Shown piece after piece: positions 1-10,306 of a stretch of 64,000 bases of DNA. The position numbers and the translations under genes were made by a program. This DNA is from Candidatus Syntrophocurvum alkaliphilum (GTDB lineage: Bacteria > Bacillota > Syntrophomonadia > Syntrophomonadales > Syntrophomonadaceae): assembly GCF_009734445.1 (NCBI RefSeq), contig NZ_CP046457.1, positions 620,001 to 684,000 of the forward strand. Reading direction: 5' to 3'. The notes beneath the pieces are model-generated. The model ran no database searches. It saw only the letters and a list, made by a program, of their open reading frames with translations, and was not told the DNA's origin. Every line of letters starts with the position of its first letter. Position 1 is the stretch's first letter.

Positions 1-189
1 GCATGTTCAAAAAATAAAGTGCCTTGGGTAATTTTTGGGAATAAATATGAATTAGGTACTAGTGTAGGAAAAGCATATAGAGTAGCAATAACTATTAATG
101 ATAAAAAAATAGCGGATGCTATATTAGATGCGTTAAAGACACTAGGAGAAGAGGTAAATATCATGGGGGTGGTTGAATGGCCAAAATAA
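1..189 (+). CDS. L7Ae-family ribosomal protein YlxQ-like (3' part)
   Basis: The window opens inside this gene, so only about the last 62 codons are seen, read in frame 1 and ending with TAA at 187-189. The visible part contains [18 protein letters not shown], which fits the L7Ae/L30e/YlxQ family of small RNA-binding proteins (kink-turn binders). Its 3' end overlaps the infB start by 13 bases. In Bacillota the gene before infB is usually ylxQ (rplGA), after nusA and ylxR, and the context here matches that order. The N-terminus is missing, so identification rests on the C-terminal half and on position. Confidence 0.8.
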   Translation, partial: ACSKNKVPWVIFGNKYELGTSVGKAYRVAITINDKKIADAILDALKTLGEEVNIMGVVEWPK

Positions 190-2594
190 GAGTACATGAA
201 CTAGCTAAAGAACTAAATATTATTAGTAGAGAATTAGTGCAAACTTTACAAAATATGGGTATGGATATAAAAAATCATATGAGCACTCTTGAAGAATCAC
301 AGGTAGATTGGGTTAAAAGCAGAATCAACCAAGCTAATGCTAAAGAATCCGCTACTGAGAAAAAACAAGAGTCTTCACAAATGCAGGCTTCACAACCACA
401 ATCCAAAAATTCTTCTAAAAACATAGAATCAGGAAGAGACCGTAGCAAAAATACTTTTTCTAAAAATAAAAATGAAGCACAAAATCAGAATAAACAACAA
501 ACTAGTAATAAAAAAATTGGTGGGCAAAATCAATCTAAACAAGAGTCAGTTAGACATAAACATGCAGATGATCAATCTAAACAAAAACCCATTAGACAAA
601 GACCTGTAGGAGATAATCAACCTAGCGGTCAAAAGCCAGCAGGGCAACATCAACCTAGTCAAAAACCTAGTGGTCAAAAGCCAGTAGGGCAACATCAAAC
701 TAAGCAAAAGCCTAGTGGACAAAAAACTAGTTATGATAATAAAAAAGGTCAGCAAAATAATAGAAATAATCAACCACAAAGACGTGATTATAGCAAACCG
801 CAAAAGAAAAAACATAAAAAGAAAAAGGTGGATACAACACCAAAAACTCCTGATGTTATTACAATCTTGGATACAATAACAGTAAGAGAATTAGCTGAAA
901 AATTAAACAAGGGTTCAGCAGAGATTGTGAAAAAATTAATGGAGCTTGGAACAATGGCAACTATTAATCAAGTTGTTGATTTTGAAACTGCTGAAATTAT
1001 TGCAAGTTTATATGAAGTACGTGTTGAGCGTGGTATATCAGAAGAAGAAAAGATATTAGAGGAAATAGTAGATAGTGAAGAAAGCCTCGAACCTAGACCT
1101 CCTATAGTTACAGTAATGGGTCATGTTGATCATGGAAAAACATCTTTATTAGATAGAATAAGAAAAGCGGATGTAGCATCAGGTGAAGCCGGTGGAATTA
1201 CTCAGCATATAGGTGCGTATCAAGTAAAAGTTAATGAAAACAGAGTAACTTTCATTGATACACCAGGCCATGAAGCCTTTACTTCAATGAGAGCTAGGGG
1301 AGCTAATATTACTGATATTGTTATATTAGTAGTAGCTGCGGATGATGGTGTTATGCCTCAAACAATTGAAGCAATAAACCATATAAAAGCTGCAGAAGTA
1401 CCCTTTGTAGTTGCAGTTAATAAAATAGATAAAACAGAAGCAAATCAAGATAAGATAATGCAGCAACTAACAGAATACAATATTGTCCCGGAAGCATGGG
1501 GCGGTGAAACCATATTTGCACCAGTTTCTGCTATTACAGGTGAAGGTATTGAAAATCTTTTAGAAATGCTACTACTAGTTGCTGAAATGAATGAGATTAG
1601 TGCTAATCCAGATAGAGCTGCAGAGGGTGTAGTTATTGAAGGTGAGCTTGATAAAGGTAGAGGTCCAGTAGCAACAGTTTTAGTACAAAAAGGAACTTTA
1701 AAAGTTGGTGATAGCTTATTAGCTGGTTTTAATTGGTGTAAAGTAAGGGCTATGACTGATGATAGAGGAAGAAGAGTAGAGGAGGCTTTACCCTCTACAC
1801 CAGTAGAAATTATGGGATGGTCCGATGTTCCTGAAGCTGGAACAAAAGTCCAAGTTGTAGATGAAAAAATAGCCAAGGAAGTTACTAATTTAAGACTCAC
1901 TGAAAAGAAAATCGAAGAGCAAAAACAACAAAGCAAAGTTTCACTTGATGATTTCTTTGAGCATATGAAAGAATCAGATATAAAAGACTTAAACTTAATT
2001 ATAAAAGGTGATGTTCAGGGCTCGGTTGAGGCTCTTATCCAGTCATTAATAAGATTAAGTACAGATGAAGTAAAAGTTAATGTAATACACTCTGGTGTTG
2101 GTGCAATTATAGAAACTGATGTTATGCTAGCATCTGCATCCAATGCCATAATTATAGGTTTTAATGTACGTCCAGATACCAAAGCTAGAAAGCATGCTGA
2201 AAATGAAGGAATAGATATTAGACTATATAGAGTGATTTATGAAGCTATAGACGATGTTAAAAAGGCAATGGCTGGTTTACTAGATCCTGAATATAAAGAA
2301 AAATTTCTTGGTCGTGCAGAAGTTCGTGCTACATTTAAAGTGCCTAATGTAGGGACTATTGGTGGATGTTATGTTATAGAAGGTAAAATTCAAAGAAATT
2401 CTAATGTCCGTGTATTAAGAGATGGAGTAATTATATACGAAGGAAAACTTGCTTCACTAAAACGTTTCAAAGATGATGTTAGAGAAGTAGCTGAAAACTA
2501 CGAATGTGGTATGGGAATTAAAGACTTTAATGATATAAAAGAGGGAGATTTAATAGAAGCTTATATATTAGAAGAAGTCGCAAGGAACCTATAA
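177..2594 (+). CDS. infB: Translation initiation factor IF-2
   Basis: GTPase that delivers initiator fMet-tRNA to the 30S subunit and promotes subunit joining. The 805-residue protein has an IF2_N domain at the start. A long lysine/glutamine/asparagine-rich linker (about residues 60-220) includes tandem GQKPxGQHQ-type repeats. A second IF2_N helix is near 235-285. The G domain has P-loop GHVDHGKT (315-322), DTPGHE and NKID, and domains II-IV follow to the C-terminus. The ATG lies inside the end of the upstream gene behind a GGGGGTGG site, which suggests translational coupling. It heads the conserved infB-rbfA-nrnA-truB-ribF run. The YlxP gene found here in Bacillus is absent. Confidence 0.97.
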   Translation: MAKIRVHELAKELNIISRELVQTLQNMGMDIKNHMSTLEESQVDWVKSRINQANAKESATEKKQESSQMQASQPQSKNSSKNIESGRDRSKNTFSKNKNEAQNQNKQQTSNKKIGGQNQSKQESVRHKHADDQSKQKPIRQRPVGDNQPSGQKPAGQHQPSQKPSGQKPVGQHQTKQKPSGQKTSYDNKKGQQNNRNNQPQRRDYSKPQKKKHKKKKVDTTPKTPDVITILDTITVRELAEKLNKGSAEIVKKLMELGTMATINQVVDFETAEIIASLYEVRVERGISEEEKILEEIVDSEESLEPRPPIVTVMGHVDHGKTSLLDRIRKADVASGEAGGITQHIGAYQVKVNENRVTFIDTPGHEAFTSMRARGANITDIVILVVAADDGVMPQTIEAINHIKAAEVPFVVAVNKIDKTEANQDKIMQQLTEYNIVPEAWGGETIFAPVSAITGEGIENLLEMLLLVAEMNEISANPDRAAEGVVIEGELDKGRGPVATVLVQKGTLKVGDSLLAGFNWCKVRAMTDDRGRRVEEALPSTPVEIMGWSDVPEAGTKVQVVDEKIAKEVTNLRLTEKKIEEQKQQSKVSLDDFFEHMKESDIKDLNLIIKGDVQGSVEALIQSLIRLSTDEVKVNVIHSGVGAIIETDVMLASASNAIIIGFNVRPDTKARKHAENEGIDIRLYRVIYEAIDDVKKAMAGLLDPEYKEKFLGRAEVRATFKVPNVGTIGGCYVIEGKIQRNSNVRVLRDGVIIYEGKLASLKRFKDDVREVAENYECGMGIKDFNDIKEGDLIEAYILEEVARNL

Positions 2595-2611
2595 TTAGGA
2601 GTGAGTTATAG

Positions 2612-2980
2612 ATGAGTAAAAGAAGACCTGAACGTATGTCAGTAGAAATAAGAAAAGCATTATCAGAGATTATTAAAGAACATATAAAAGATCCAAGAAT
2701 AGACTTTACAACAGTTTCTATAACCCGTGTTGATGTTACTAACGACCTAAGCCATGCGCGAATTAACATTAGTGTACTTGGCAATGAGGAAAAACAAGAA
2801 GAAACTATTAATGTAATACAAAAAGCTAAAGGTTATATTAGAACGGAATTAGTTAAACAAATTAAAACTAAACATGCACCAGAACTAGAATTTAGGCTAG
2901 ATAAGTCTATTGAACATGGTATTAAAATCTCATCTTTACTTGATGAAATAAAAGAAGAGAATAATTCTAATGGAAAATAA
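2612..2980 (+). CDS. rbfA: 30S ribosome-binding factor A
   Basis: RbfA is a KH-like-fold factor needed for late 16S rRNA processing and 30S maturation. The product is 122 residues, the normal size, with the typical N-terminus (MSKRRPERMSVEIRKALSEI) and the segment VSITRVDVTNDLSHARINISV. It begins 17 bases after infB behind an AGGAGTGAG Shine-Dalgarno. Its last codons overlap the next gene by 11 bases, which fits one operon. Identification is from sequence pattern and gene order. Confidence 0.95.
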   Translation: MSKRRPERMSVEIRKALSEIIKEHIKDPRIDFTTVSITRVDVTNDLSHARINISVLGNEEKQEETINVIQKAKGYIRTELVKQIKTKHAPELEFRLDKSIEHGIKISSLLDEIKEENNSNGK

Positions 2981-3941
2981 TCTTAGCCTAATTTCTGAAA
3001 AATTAATTGAAAAAAACAATTATATTATAGTGGGACATAGTATTCCTGATGGAGATTGCATTGGGTCAATGATAGGCTTATACCTAGTGTTATTAAAAAT
3101 GAATAAAAAAAGCATAATGTTATTAGAAGATCCTGTACCCCCTATATACCATTTTCTTTTTGGTAGTAACATGATTTTAAAACCACAGGATATTTCTAAA
3201 AATGATTTTGAAAATATTATATATTTAGATTGTTCTGATAAAAATCGAGTTGGTGAGTCTGTAGCCGATTTTTTAAATGATAAAAGATATATAATAAATA
3301 TAGATCACCATGCAACCAATGAGTTATTTGGTAATATAAATTTAGTCAATCCTGAAGCATCTGCAACTGCGGAAATAATAACCAACCTAATACCATTATT
3401 AAATGTAGATATAACTAAAGATATTGCAAACGCATTATTTACAGGAATAGTAATGGACACAGGTAGTTTTCAATATAGCAATACTACAAGTGAAACACTA
3501 AAAATTGCTTCTTATTTAATTGACTCTGGAGTAGAGCAAGAAAAAGTTAGAATTAATCTTTTTGAATCTAAATCTCATAAAGAAGTTTTGTTGCTTCGCA
3601 AATCTCTTCAATCTCTTAAGGTTAGTTCTGATGGCAAAATTGCTTGGATGCAACTTAGTATAGATGATATTAAAGAATTAGATGTAAAAGATTTGCATCC
3701 GGAAGGTATAATTAACCATACCCGTTCAATCAAGGGGGTTGAAGTTGGAATTCTATTTAGAGAAACAAGTCCAGGTATTGTTAAGGTTGGCTTTAGGTCC
3801 AAAAGTGCAATTGATGTTGCACAAATAGCTAAAAAATTTGGCGGTGGCGGACATGAAAAAGCTGCAGGTGCTCGGTTAGAGGGACGGTTAGATGATGTAA
3901 AATCAAAGGTATTAAATTCAGTTAAGGAAGTGATTGATTAA
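2970..3941 (+). CDS. nrnA: DHH-DHHA1 phosphoesterase, NrnA-like
   Basis: Bifunctional oligoribonuclease/pAp phosphatase family (NrnA, DHH superfamily). It degrades nanoRNAs and dephosphorylates 3',5'-bisphosphoadenosine. The 323-residue protein shows the N-terminal metal motif HSIPDGDCIGS, the DHH motif in IDHHATNELFG and the C-terminal DHHA1 glycine-rich motif FGGGGHEKAAGARL. The gene overlaps rbfA by 11 bases and ends directly against truB. Its place between rbfA and truB is common in Clostridia. Biochemical activity is inferred from the family. Confidence 0.92.
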   Translation: MENNLSLISEKLIEKNNYIIVGHSIPDGDCIGSMIGLYLVLLKMNKKSIMLLEDPVPPIYHFLFGSNMILKPQDISKNDFENIIYLDCSDKNRVGESVADFLNDKRYIINIDHHATNELFGNINLVNPEASATAEIITNLIPLLNVDITKDIANALFTGIVMDTGSFQYSNTTSETLKIASYLIDSGVEQEKVRINLFESKSHKEVLLLRKSLQSLKVSSDGKIAWMQLSIDDIKELDVKDLHPEGIINHTRSIKGVEVGILFRETSPGIVKVGFRSKSAIDVAQIAKKFGGGGHEKAAGARLEGRLDDVKSKVLNSVKEVID

Positions 3942-4832
3942 TTGGATGGATTTATTAACATTAATAAACCTGAGGGAATTACTTCTTTTGATGTATTGCG
4001 TACCTTGAAAAAACAAATTGGAAAAATTAAAATGGGACATCTAGGCACCCTTGATCCAATGGCAACTGGAGTTTTACCTGTAGCACTTGGTAATGCTACT
4101 AGAGTTATAGAATATATAAAAGATGAAACGAAAGCTTATACAGCTACAATGATAATGGGTCGAGTTTCCGACACTCAAGATGAATATGGTACTATTAAAG
4201 TTATTCAAGAACAACCAATTATTGAATTAGATATTCTTAAAGAAGCCATAAAAGAATTTACAGGGAAAATAAAGCAATTACCACCTATGTATTCAGCTGT
4301 ACATCATAATGGCAAAAGGCTATATGAGTTAGCACGAGAAGGCAAAGTAGTTGAACGAGAACTACGTGAAGTAGAAATATATAAACTAGATTTAGTAACC
4401 ATTGAACTTAATGAAAATAATATTCCTCTTATCACTATTTATGTAGAGTGTTCAAAAGGTACCTATATACGAACATTATGTCATGACATAGGACAAAAAC
4501 TAGGAACAGGTGCTTATTTGAATAAATTAATTAGAGTTAAATCTGGAATATTTAATATAGATGATTCCATAACCCTTGAAAAATTAGAAAAATGCACCAA
4601 TATTAAAAGAGTTATAAAAGATATAGACTATCCATTAAACGAATTACAAAACTATTACATAAGTAATCCAAGCGATTTATATAAATTGTTAAATGGTAAT
4701 AAAATACAGTGTTCAATTGAGGATGAAGAACTTGTTAAGGTTTATTCACCAGAACAAAACCTAGTAGCTATTGCAGAAATAAATAAAAATAACAATACAC
4801 CCATGCTTAAACCAAAAAAAGTATTTAAATAA
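3942..4832 (+). CDS. truB: tRNA pseudouridine(55) synthase
   Basis: Makes pseudouridine 55 in the T-loop of tRNAs. The protein is 296 residues with the family start MDGFININKPEGITSFDVLR. The catalytic segment GHLGTLDPMATGVLP has the nucleophile Asp at about residue 38. A KGTYIRTLCHDIG segment and a short C-terminal PUA-like tail follow. The start is TTG, immediately after the TAA of nrnA with no spacer, so it is probably translated by coupling. Part of the infB-ribF operon. Confidence 0.96.
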   Translation: MDGFININKPEGITSFDVLRTLKKQIGKIKMGHLGTLDPMATGVLPVALGNATRVIEYIKDETKAYTATMIMGRVSDTQDEYGTIKVIQEQPIIELDILKEAIKEFTGKIKQLPPMYSAVHHNGKRLYELAREGKVVERELREVEIYKLDLVTIELNENNIPLITIYVECSKGTYIRTLCHDIGQKLGTGAYLNKLIRVKSGIFNIDDSITLEKLEKCTNIKRVIKDIDYPLNELQNYYISNPSDLYKLLNGNKIQCSIEDEELVKVYSPEQNLVAIAEINKNNNTPMLKPKKVFK

Positions 4833-4867
4833 TTGAAACTATTTAAACTTATATAAAGGAGTTTCAA

Positions 4868-5794
4868 ATGGAAGTAATTAAACATATTGATGAATACAAA
4901 GGTATAGAACCAGTATATTTGGCATTAGGGAATTTTGATGGAGTTCATTTAGGACACCAAAAACTGCTTAAATCGCTAGTAACTAAAGCTAAACGCAATG
5001 GTTATAAACCAGCAGCATTTATTTTTGAACCTCATCCAAATAAAGTATTAACTCCTGATAAAGCTCCACGCTTATTGGTTACATCTGAAAGAAAAGCTAA
5101 GCTGCTTAAAAAATTGGGTATAGAACTTTTAATATATACACCTTTTACACGAGAAATTGCCAAATGTTCACCATATGACTTTGTTGAAAATATTCTCGTT
5201 AAAAAATTCAAAGTAAAGGAAGTATTTATAGGATTTAATTACTCATTTGGTTATAAGGGTGTTGGCAACTCACAACTATTAAGTGATTTAGGCAAGGAGT
5301 TTGGTTTTAGAGTAAATGTAACTTTGCCAGTAAAAATAGAAGATAAAGTTGTTTCAAGTAGTTTGATTAGGAAGGCACTTGAGAATGGTGATATAAATTT
5401 AGCAATAAAAATGCTAGGATACCTACCTGTACTTGAAGGACAAGTTATTAAGGGTGAGCAAAGGGGTTCTCAAATAGGATTTCCTACCGCTAATATTAAT
5501 ATTAATCCAGAAGTTAATCTGCCAGCGAATGGTGTATATGCAGCTAAAGCAGTAATAGAAAATAAAAGATATAATTGTGTGGTTAATATTGGAAGAAAAC
5601 CTACATTTCATGATGATTATCCTACTTCTGTAGAAGCTCACATAATAGATTTTAATCAAAACTTATATGATAAATTTATTACTCTGTGTTTTATTGATAA
5701 GATTAGAAATGAAAAACGCTTTAATGGAATAAATGAACTAATAGCTCAAATAGAAAAAGATAGGCAAAAAGCTTTAGAACTTATAAATGTATAG
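4868..5794 (+). CDS. ribF: Bifunctional riboflavin kinase/FAD synthetase
   Basis: Converts riboflavin to FMN (C-terminal flavokinase) and FMN to FAD (N-terminal adenylyltransferase). The 308-residue product carries LGNFDGVHLGHQKLL (HxGH nucleotide-binding motif) near residue 20 and ISSSLIR-type residues (VVSSSLIRKALENG) before the kinase domain. The flavokinase signature GEQRGSQIGFPTANI is near 195. It starts at ATG behind AAAGGAG, 35 bases after truB. It is the last gene before a long leader that precedes rpsO. Confidence 0.96.
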   Translation: MEVIKHIDEYKGIEPVYLALGNFDGVHLGHQKLLKSLVTKAKRNGYKPAAFIFEPHPNKVLTPDKAPRLLVTSERKAKLLKKLGIELLIYTPFTREIAKCSPYDFVENILVKKFKVKEVFIGFNYSFGYKGVGNSQLLSDLGKEFGFRVNVTLPVKIEDKVVSSSLIRKALENGDINLAIKMLGYLPVLEGQVIKGEQRGSQIGFPTANININPEVNLPANGVYAAKAVIENKRYNCVVNIGRKPTFHDDYPTSVEAHIIDFNQNLYDKFITLCFIDKIRNEKRFNGINELIAQIEKDRQKALELINV

Positions 5795-6111
5795 CAAAGT
5801 GCTTTAAGTAAAATAAAAATAATTATCTATATTGTGGTTAGAAAACTAACGTTTATAGTTTAAATATTAGACAAAAGCTTAAAAGTTTACTTAAACAAAT
5901 TGCTATGATAAAATTAATTTTGGTGTTTTTAAGAAAAAAGTATACATGAGGAAAAAAAAGGTAATAATATTTATAAATTATAGAAAAGAGCGGCAAAAGA
6001 GTCCCTTTTGTTTGGATAATAAAAACCTAAGGAACCAAGACTAGGGTATGCGATTTTCACCGACGTTTACCTTGGTTTCTGGCGATTACATGAAAATGAG
6101 GAGGTGAAACA
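5795..6111 (+). promoter_or_regulatory. Structured rpsO leader
   Basis: This 317-base gene-free stretch precedes rpsO. Near the gene, 6031-6039 pairs with 6071-6079 in a 9-bp stem (one G-U pair) closing a 31-base loop. A second small hairpin, CAAAAG/CTTTTG, lies around 5995-6011. S15 is known to repress its own synthesis by binding an mRNA leader in E. coli and Geobacillus, so an S15-binding role is plausible here. I have not matched it to a defined motif. A possible -10 element (TATGAT) is near 5904, but its -35 is weak. Confidence 0.5.
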
Positions 6112-6381
6112 ATGGCACTAAGCCAAGAGAGAAAACAAGAAATTATTAATCAATATCAGACACATGAGAATGATACTGGGTCACCTGAGGTTCAAATAGC
6201 TATTTTAACCGATCGGATTAATTATTTAAATGAACATTTAAAGATTAATAAAAAAGATCATCATTCGAGAACTGGGCTACTAAAAATGGTAGGTCAACGT
6301 AGATCACTTTTAGAATATTTAAAGAACAAGAACTTTGATCGTTACCGTTCAATAGTTCTTCGACTTGGTCTAAGAAGATAA
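6112..6381 (+). CDS. rpsO: 30S ribosomal protein S15
   Basis: Primary 16S rRNA binding protein of the small subunit. Its 89 residues match the family length and conserved core ([20 protein letters not shown], then [15 protein letters not shown] and LEYLK). The start ATG sits 6 bases after GAGGAGGTG. It lies between ribF and pnp as in Bacillus. A hairpin directly overlaps and follows the stop codon, so rpsO and pnp may be partly separated transcriptionally. Confidence 0.98.
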   Translation: MALSQERKQEIINQYQTHENDTGSPEVQIAILTDRINYLNEHLKINKKDHHSRTGLLKMVGQRRSLLEYLKNKNFDRYRSIVLRLGLRR

Positions 6382-6402
6382 AGAGCGGAATTGCCGCTCT
6401 TT
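6380..6402 (+). terminator. Hairpin after rpsO
   Basis: AAAGAGCGG and CCGCTCTTT form a perfect 9-bp stem with a 5-base loop, starting at the rpsO stop codon. The following tail is only weakly T-rich, so it may be an attenuator or an RNA-processing site between rpsO and pnp, not a full terminator. Confidence 0.6.
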
Positions 6403-6435
6403 AGTTTATTGTAGTCTAAGAAAGGAGGAAAATAA

Positions 6436-8547
6436 TTGCATACTTATAAAATTGAAATCGGTGGAAGACAACTAGTAGTTGAAGTAGGAAAGGTTGCTAA
6501 ACAAGCAAATGGTGCTGCCGTAATGAGATATGGCGATACTGTTGTTTTGGTTACAGCTACAGCATCCAAAGAACCTCGTGAAGGTATAGACTTTTTTCCT
6601 TTAACAGTTGATTATGAAGAAAGATTATATGCAGCTGGGAAAATTCCTGGTGGGTTTATAAAAAGAGAGGGGAGACCAACAGAGTTTGCCACACTTTCTG
6701 CCCGATTAATAGATAGACCACTAAGGCCTTTATTTCCAAATGGATATAGAAATGATGTAAATATAGTAGCAACAGTTATGTCAATGGATAACGATAATAT
6801 TCCTGATGTGATTTCCATTATTGGGGCATCAGTTGCGCTTACTACTTCAAATATACCATTTAGTGGTCCTGTTGCAGCTGTAACAGTTGGCTTAGTAGAC
6901 GGTGAATTTATCATTAATCCAACAGTTGAACAATCTGAAAAGACAAAAATGCATTTAACAGTAGCAGGAACTAAAGATGCTATCATGATGGTTGAAGCAG
7001 GTGCAGATGAGATTCCAGAAGACCAGATGCTTGATGCTATATTCTATGGGCATGAAGAAATTAAAAAGATAGTAGAATTTCAAGAAAAAATTATAGCTGA
7101 AATTGGGGAAGAAAAAATTGAACCAAAACTAATAGATGATGACCCAGAAATTGAGGCTGCTGTTAGAGATTTTGCCACACAAAAATTAGAACAAGCTGTA
7201 AGAAATGAAAACAAAAAAGCAAGAGAAAGCGATATAGACGAGGTTAAGTCAATAACAAAAGAACATTTTCAAGAAATATATCCAGAACAAATGAATGAGG
7301 TAAAATCAGTATTAGAAAAAATCTTAAAAGAAGTAGTAAGAAAAATGACTATCTATGAAAATGAAAGAGTAGATGGAAGAAAAAATGATGAAATAAGAGC
7401 AGTAACATGTGAAGTAGGTTATCTGCCGAGACCTCATGGTACAGGTTTATTTACCCGTGGACAAACTCAAGTTCTTTCTATAACTACATTAGGTTCAATG
7501 AGAGAAGAGCAGATACTTGATGGTTTGGGTGCAGATGAGTCAAAAAGATATATCCATCATTATAATTTCCCACCTTGGAGTGTAGGTGAAGCAAGACCAA
7601 TGCGTGGACCGGGTAGAAGAGAAATAGGTCATGGAGCTCTTGCTGAACGTGCTTTATTAGCTGTACTACCTTCTGAAGATGAATTTCCATATACTATACG
7701 CGTAGTATCAGACGTTTTAGAATCAAATGGTTCAACCTCAATGGGAAGTGTTTGTGGTAGTTCCTTGTCATTAATGCATGCTGGTGTTCCAATTAAAGCA
7801 ACAGTATCAGGTATTGCAATGGGTCTTGTGAAAGAAGGAGAAGATTTTGCAATATTAAGTGATATACAAGGTATAGAAGATGCTTTAGGGGATATGGATT
7901 TCAAGGTTGCAGGGACTAAAGATGGTATAACTGCATTACAAATGGATATAAAAATAACAGGTGTAAGTCGTGAAATTATTGAAAAGGCATTAGCTCAAGC
8001 TAATGATGGAAGAATGTTTATTATGAGTAAAATGCTAGAATGTATTTCAGAGCCTAATAAACAATTATCACCTTATGCACCTCAAATGATAAGAATGCAA
8101 ATTAATCCAGATAAAATACGCGAGGTTATAGGTGCTGGTGGAAAAACTATTCAAAAGATAGTTGCTGAAACAGACTGTAAAATTGACATCGAAGATGATG
8201 GCAGCTTATTTATCATATCAATTGATGAGGAATCAGCTAACAAAGCAAAAAGCATAATAGAAACAATAATTGCAGAGGTTGAAGTAGGAAAGACTTACAT
8301 GGGTACTGTTAAAAGAATAATGGATTTTGGTGCTTTTGTTGAAATAATTCCTGGTGTCCTAGGTACCCAAGGCAAAGAAGGCTTAGTTCATATATCTCAA
8401 CTTGCAGAAGAAAGAGTAAATAAAGTAAAAGATGTTGTAAATATAGGTGATCAGATAATGGTAAAGGTAATCGAAATAGATCAACAAGGAAGAATAAACT
8501 TATCTAGAAAAGCAGCATTAAACAAGGTGGCAAAACCAACAAACTAA
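6436..8547 (+). CDS. pnp: Polyribonucleotide nucleotidyltransferase (PNPase)
   Basis: 3'-to-5' phosphorolytic exoribonuclease of RNA turnover. The 703-residue protein has two RNase PH domains (about 1-230 and 310-545; [16 protein letters not shown] and [19 protein letters not shown] in the second). A KH domain ([15 protein letters not shown], about 555-620) and a C-terminal S1 domain ending in [10 protein letters not shown] follow. The S1 domain has a few extra residues ([11 protein letters not shown]) compared with the usual LPGKEG. The start is TTG, 8 bases after AAAGGAGG. A strong hairpin follows the stop. Confidence 0.97.
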   Translation: MHTYKIEIGGRQLVVEVGKVAKQANGAAVMRYGDTVVLVTATASKEPREGIDFFPLTVDYEERLYAAGKIPGGFIKREGRPTEFATLSARLIDRPLRPLFPNGYRNDVNIVATVMSMDNDNIPDVISIIGASVALTTSNIPFSGPVAAVTVGLVDGEFIINPTVEQSEKTKMHLTVAGTKDAIMMVEAGADEIPEDQMLDAIFYGHEEIKKIVEFQEKIIAEIGEEKIEPKLIDDDPEIEAAVRDFATQKLEQAVRNENKKARESDIDEVKSITKEHFQEIYPEQMNEVKSVLEKILKEVVRKMTIYENERVDGRKNDEIRAVTCEVGYLPRPHGTGLFTRGQTQVLSITTLGSMREEQILDGLGADESKRYIHHYNFPPWSVGEARPMRGPGRREIGHGALAERALLAVLPSEDEFPYTIRVVSDVLESNGSTSMGSVCGSSLSLMHAGVPIKATVSGIAMGLVKEGEDFAILSDIQGIEDALGDMDFKVAGTKDGITALQMDIKITGVSREIIEKALAQANDGRMFIMSKMLECISEPNKQLSPYAPQMIRMQINPDKIREVIGAGGKTIQKIVAETDCKIDIEDDGSLFIISIDEESANKAKSIIETIIAEVEVGKTYMGTVKRIMDFGAFVEIIPGVLGTQGKEGLVHISQLAEERVNKVKDVVNIGDQIMVKVIEIDQQGRINLSRKAALNKVAKPTN

Positions 8548-8570
8548 ACTGAAATATTTTAATATATACG

Positions 8571-8604
8571 ATAAACCGAGTAAACTCGGTTTATTTGTGT
8601 TTTT
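8571..8604 (+). terminator. Terminator after pnp
   Basis: ATAAACCGAG (8571-8580) pairs with CTCGGTTTAT (8585-8594), a perfect 10-bp stem with loop TAAA, followed by a T-rich tail. It separates pnp from the VanW-like gene. Confidence 0.85.
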
Positions 8605-8688
8605 GCGCGGAAATGTTCCTAACTTTAGTGAAAAATTGCATATGAGTACTCATTACTGAATACAATTTAGGAGACGTATACAAGGGCG

Positions 8689-9558
8689 GTGAGTACTATT
8701 TATATTAAAAAGGGCTTATCGTTTTTGCAACTAAACGGAAAAGTCCTTTTTGTATTAGTGTTTTTTATTAGTTTTTATGCATTTAATATATCGATTGACA
8801 AAATTGAACGATATTATTTAGGGGTTAAACCGGGAGTGACGATAGAAGGAAGAGATATATCATATTTATTAGAAAAAGAAGTAGAGTTGGTTATTAAAGA
8901 ATTAGCAATCAAAAATCAAAAGTTACCTGAAGAGCCATATATAGATCGTGAATCAGGGGAAATAATACCTGAACAAAGTGGTTATATAGTTGATATTCCT
9001 TTGACTTTATCTAAAGTATTATCAGCAAATGAATACGAGTCTATTAATATTGTTAAAAAGAAAACAAAACCTACATACACTAGTGAAGATATTGAGAAAA
9101 GTAACGAAACAATCGGTTATTATAAAACAGGAATTCATGGAAGTAGTGATCGTATTAAAAACCTAAAGTTAGCATCAGATGCTATTAATAATCGTTTAAT
9201 TTGGCCTAACAATATATTTTCTTTTAATGAAATAGTTGGACCTAGAACTCCTAATAGAGGATATTTACCAGCACCAATTATTTTTAAAGGTGAAACGATA
9301 TTAGATTATGGGGGTGGTGTATGTCAGATAGCGAGCACATTATATAATGCTGTAACAGAGTCTGAGTTAGAAATAGTAGAACGTCATACTCATAGCAAAC
9401 CAATTGGCTATGTACCAGTTGGAAAAGATGCTACTGTTTACTATGGATATAAAGATCTAAAATTCAAGAACAATAAAAACAACCCAATAATTGTTATGTC
9501 GGGAATTGATCAAGGGTATGTATGGGTTAAAATATTAGGGAGGGGGAAAAACGAATGA
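8689..9558 (+). CDS. VanW family protein, membrane anchored
   Basis: 289 residues with one N-terminal membrane segment (about 15-33), so most of the protein should lie outside the membrane. The VanW domain is at about 160-270 (SFNEIVGPRTPNRGYLPAP, then DYGGGVCQIASTLYNAV). VanW is named after a vancomycin-cluster gene, but its biochemical role is not established. In spore formers such proteins are generally chromosomal and linked to the cell wall. The start is GTG with a nearby GGGCGG site. The end overlaps the downstream deacetylase by 4 bases, so the two are probably cotranscribed. Confidence 0.88.
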   Translation: MSTIYIKKGLSFLQLNGKVLFVLVFFISFYAFNISIDKIERYYLGVKPGVTIEGRDISYLLEKEVELVIKELAIKNQKLPEEPYIDRESGEIIPEQSGYIVDIPLTLSKVLSANEYESINIVKKKTKPTYTSEDIEKSNETIGYYKTGIHGSSDRIKNLKLASDAINNRLIWPNNIFSFNEIVGPRTPNRGYLPAPIIFKGETILDYGGGVCQIASTLYNAVTESELEIVERHTHSKPIGYVPVGKDATVYYGYKDLKFKNNKNNPIIVMSGIDQGYVWVKILGRGKNE

Positions 9559-10280
9559 AGATATACTTTTTAACCAAGAAAAAGGTGTATAGCTCATTTG
9601 TGCTGATATTGCTACTAGCTGTTTTTATAGTATTTGGATATATAAATTTAAACACTACTACTTTTACGGCTACAACAGGAACAACTGAAGCTATATTTCA
9701 AGGAAATAGTGGAGAAAAAGTCGTTGCCATAACAGTTAATGTTGATTGGGGAGAAGAATTTATCCCAGATATGTTAAAAAACTTTAAATCTTACGATGCT
9801 AAAGCAACGTTTTTTGTAACTGGTAAATGGGCAGAGAAAAATGAAGATCTTTTAAAAGAAATGCAAAAAGATGGTCATAGTATACAAAATCATGGATATA
9901 AGCATCTGCATTTTAATAATTTAGGCTCTGATGAAATAAAAAGTGAGATAAAAAAGGCAGAAGATATAATATATGATAAAACAGGAGAAAAAACTACATT
10001 TTTTGCCTCACCTTATGGAGAATATAATCAGCGACTAGTTAGTGCAGTTACTGAAATGGAATACAAATTCATAATGTGGAGCGTAGATACTATAGATTGG
10101 CAAAAACCTAATCCAGAAACAATAATAAAGCGTGTTATGAATAAAGTACACAATGATGCTATTATTCTTATGCATCCAACAGATCCAACTGTTAAAGCTT
10201 TACCTAATTTATTAAAGCAGTTAAAAGATCAAGGATATAAAATGATGACAATAGATAAAATAGTATTGGATGAGAAATAA
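9555..10280 (+). CDS. YlxY/PdaB-like polysaccharide deacetylase family protein
   Basis: 241 residues: an N-terminal membrane anchor (about 13-32) then a NodB-type deacetylase fold. The HxxxH metal motif is seen in NHGYKHLHF and motif 3 in FASPYGEY. The first motif, normally TFDDG, reads NVDWGEE, so the second metal-binding Asp is replaced by Trp. YlxY of Bacillus, found at the same place after pnp, is also degenerate there. It may therefore be an inactive or altered member acting on the spore or cell wall. It overlaps the VanW-like gene by 4 bases and precedes dacF. Confidence 0.85.
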   Translation: MKIYFLTKKKVYSSFVLILLLAVFIVFGYINLNTTTFTATTGTTEAIFQGNSGEKVVAITVNVDWGEEFIPDMLKNFKSYDAKATFFVTGKWAEKNEDLLKEMQKDGHSIQNHGYKHLHFNNLGSDEIKSEIKKAEDIIYDKTGEKTTFFASPYGEYNQRLVSAVTEMEYKFIMWSVDTIDWQKPNPETIIKRVMNKVHNDAIILMHPTDPTVKALPNLLKQLKDQGYKMMTIDKIVLDEK

Positions 10281-10306
10281 CAGAAAGGAAGTATAGTTAT
10301 AAATAT

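Noticed and set aside
1445-1936. 163-codon minus-strand frame within infB
   Set aside because: Opposite-strand shadow of a strongly conserved gene; no independent features.
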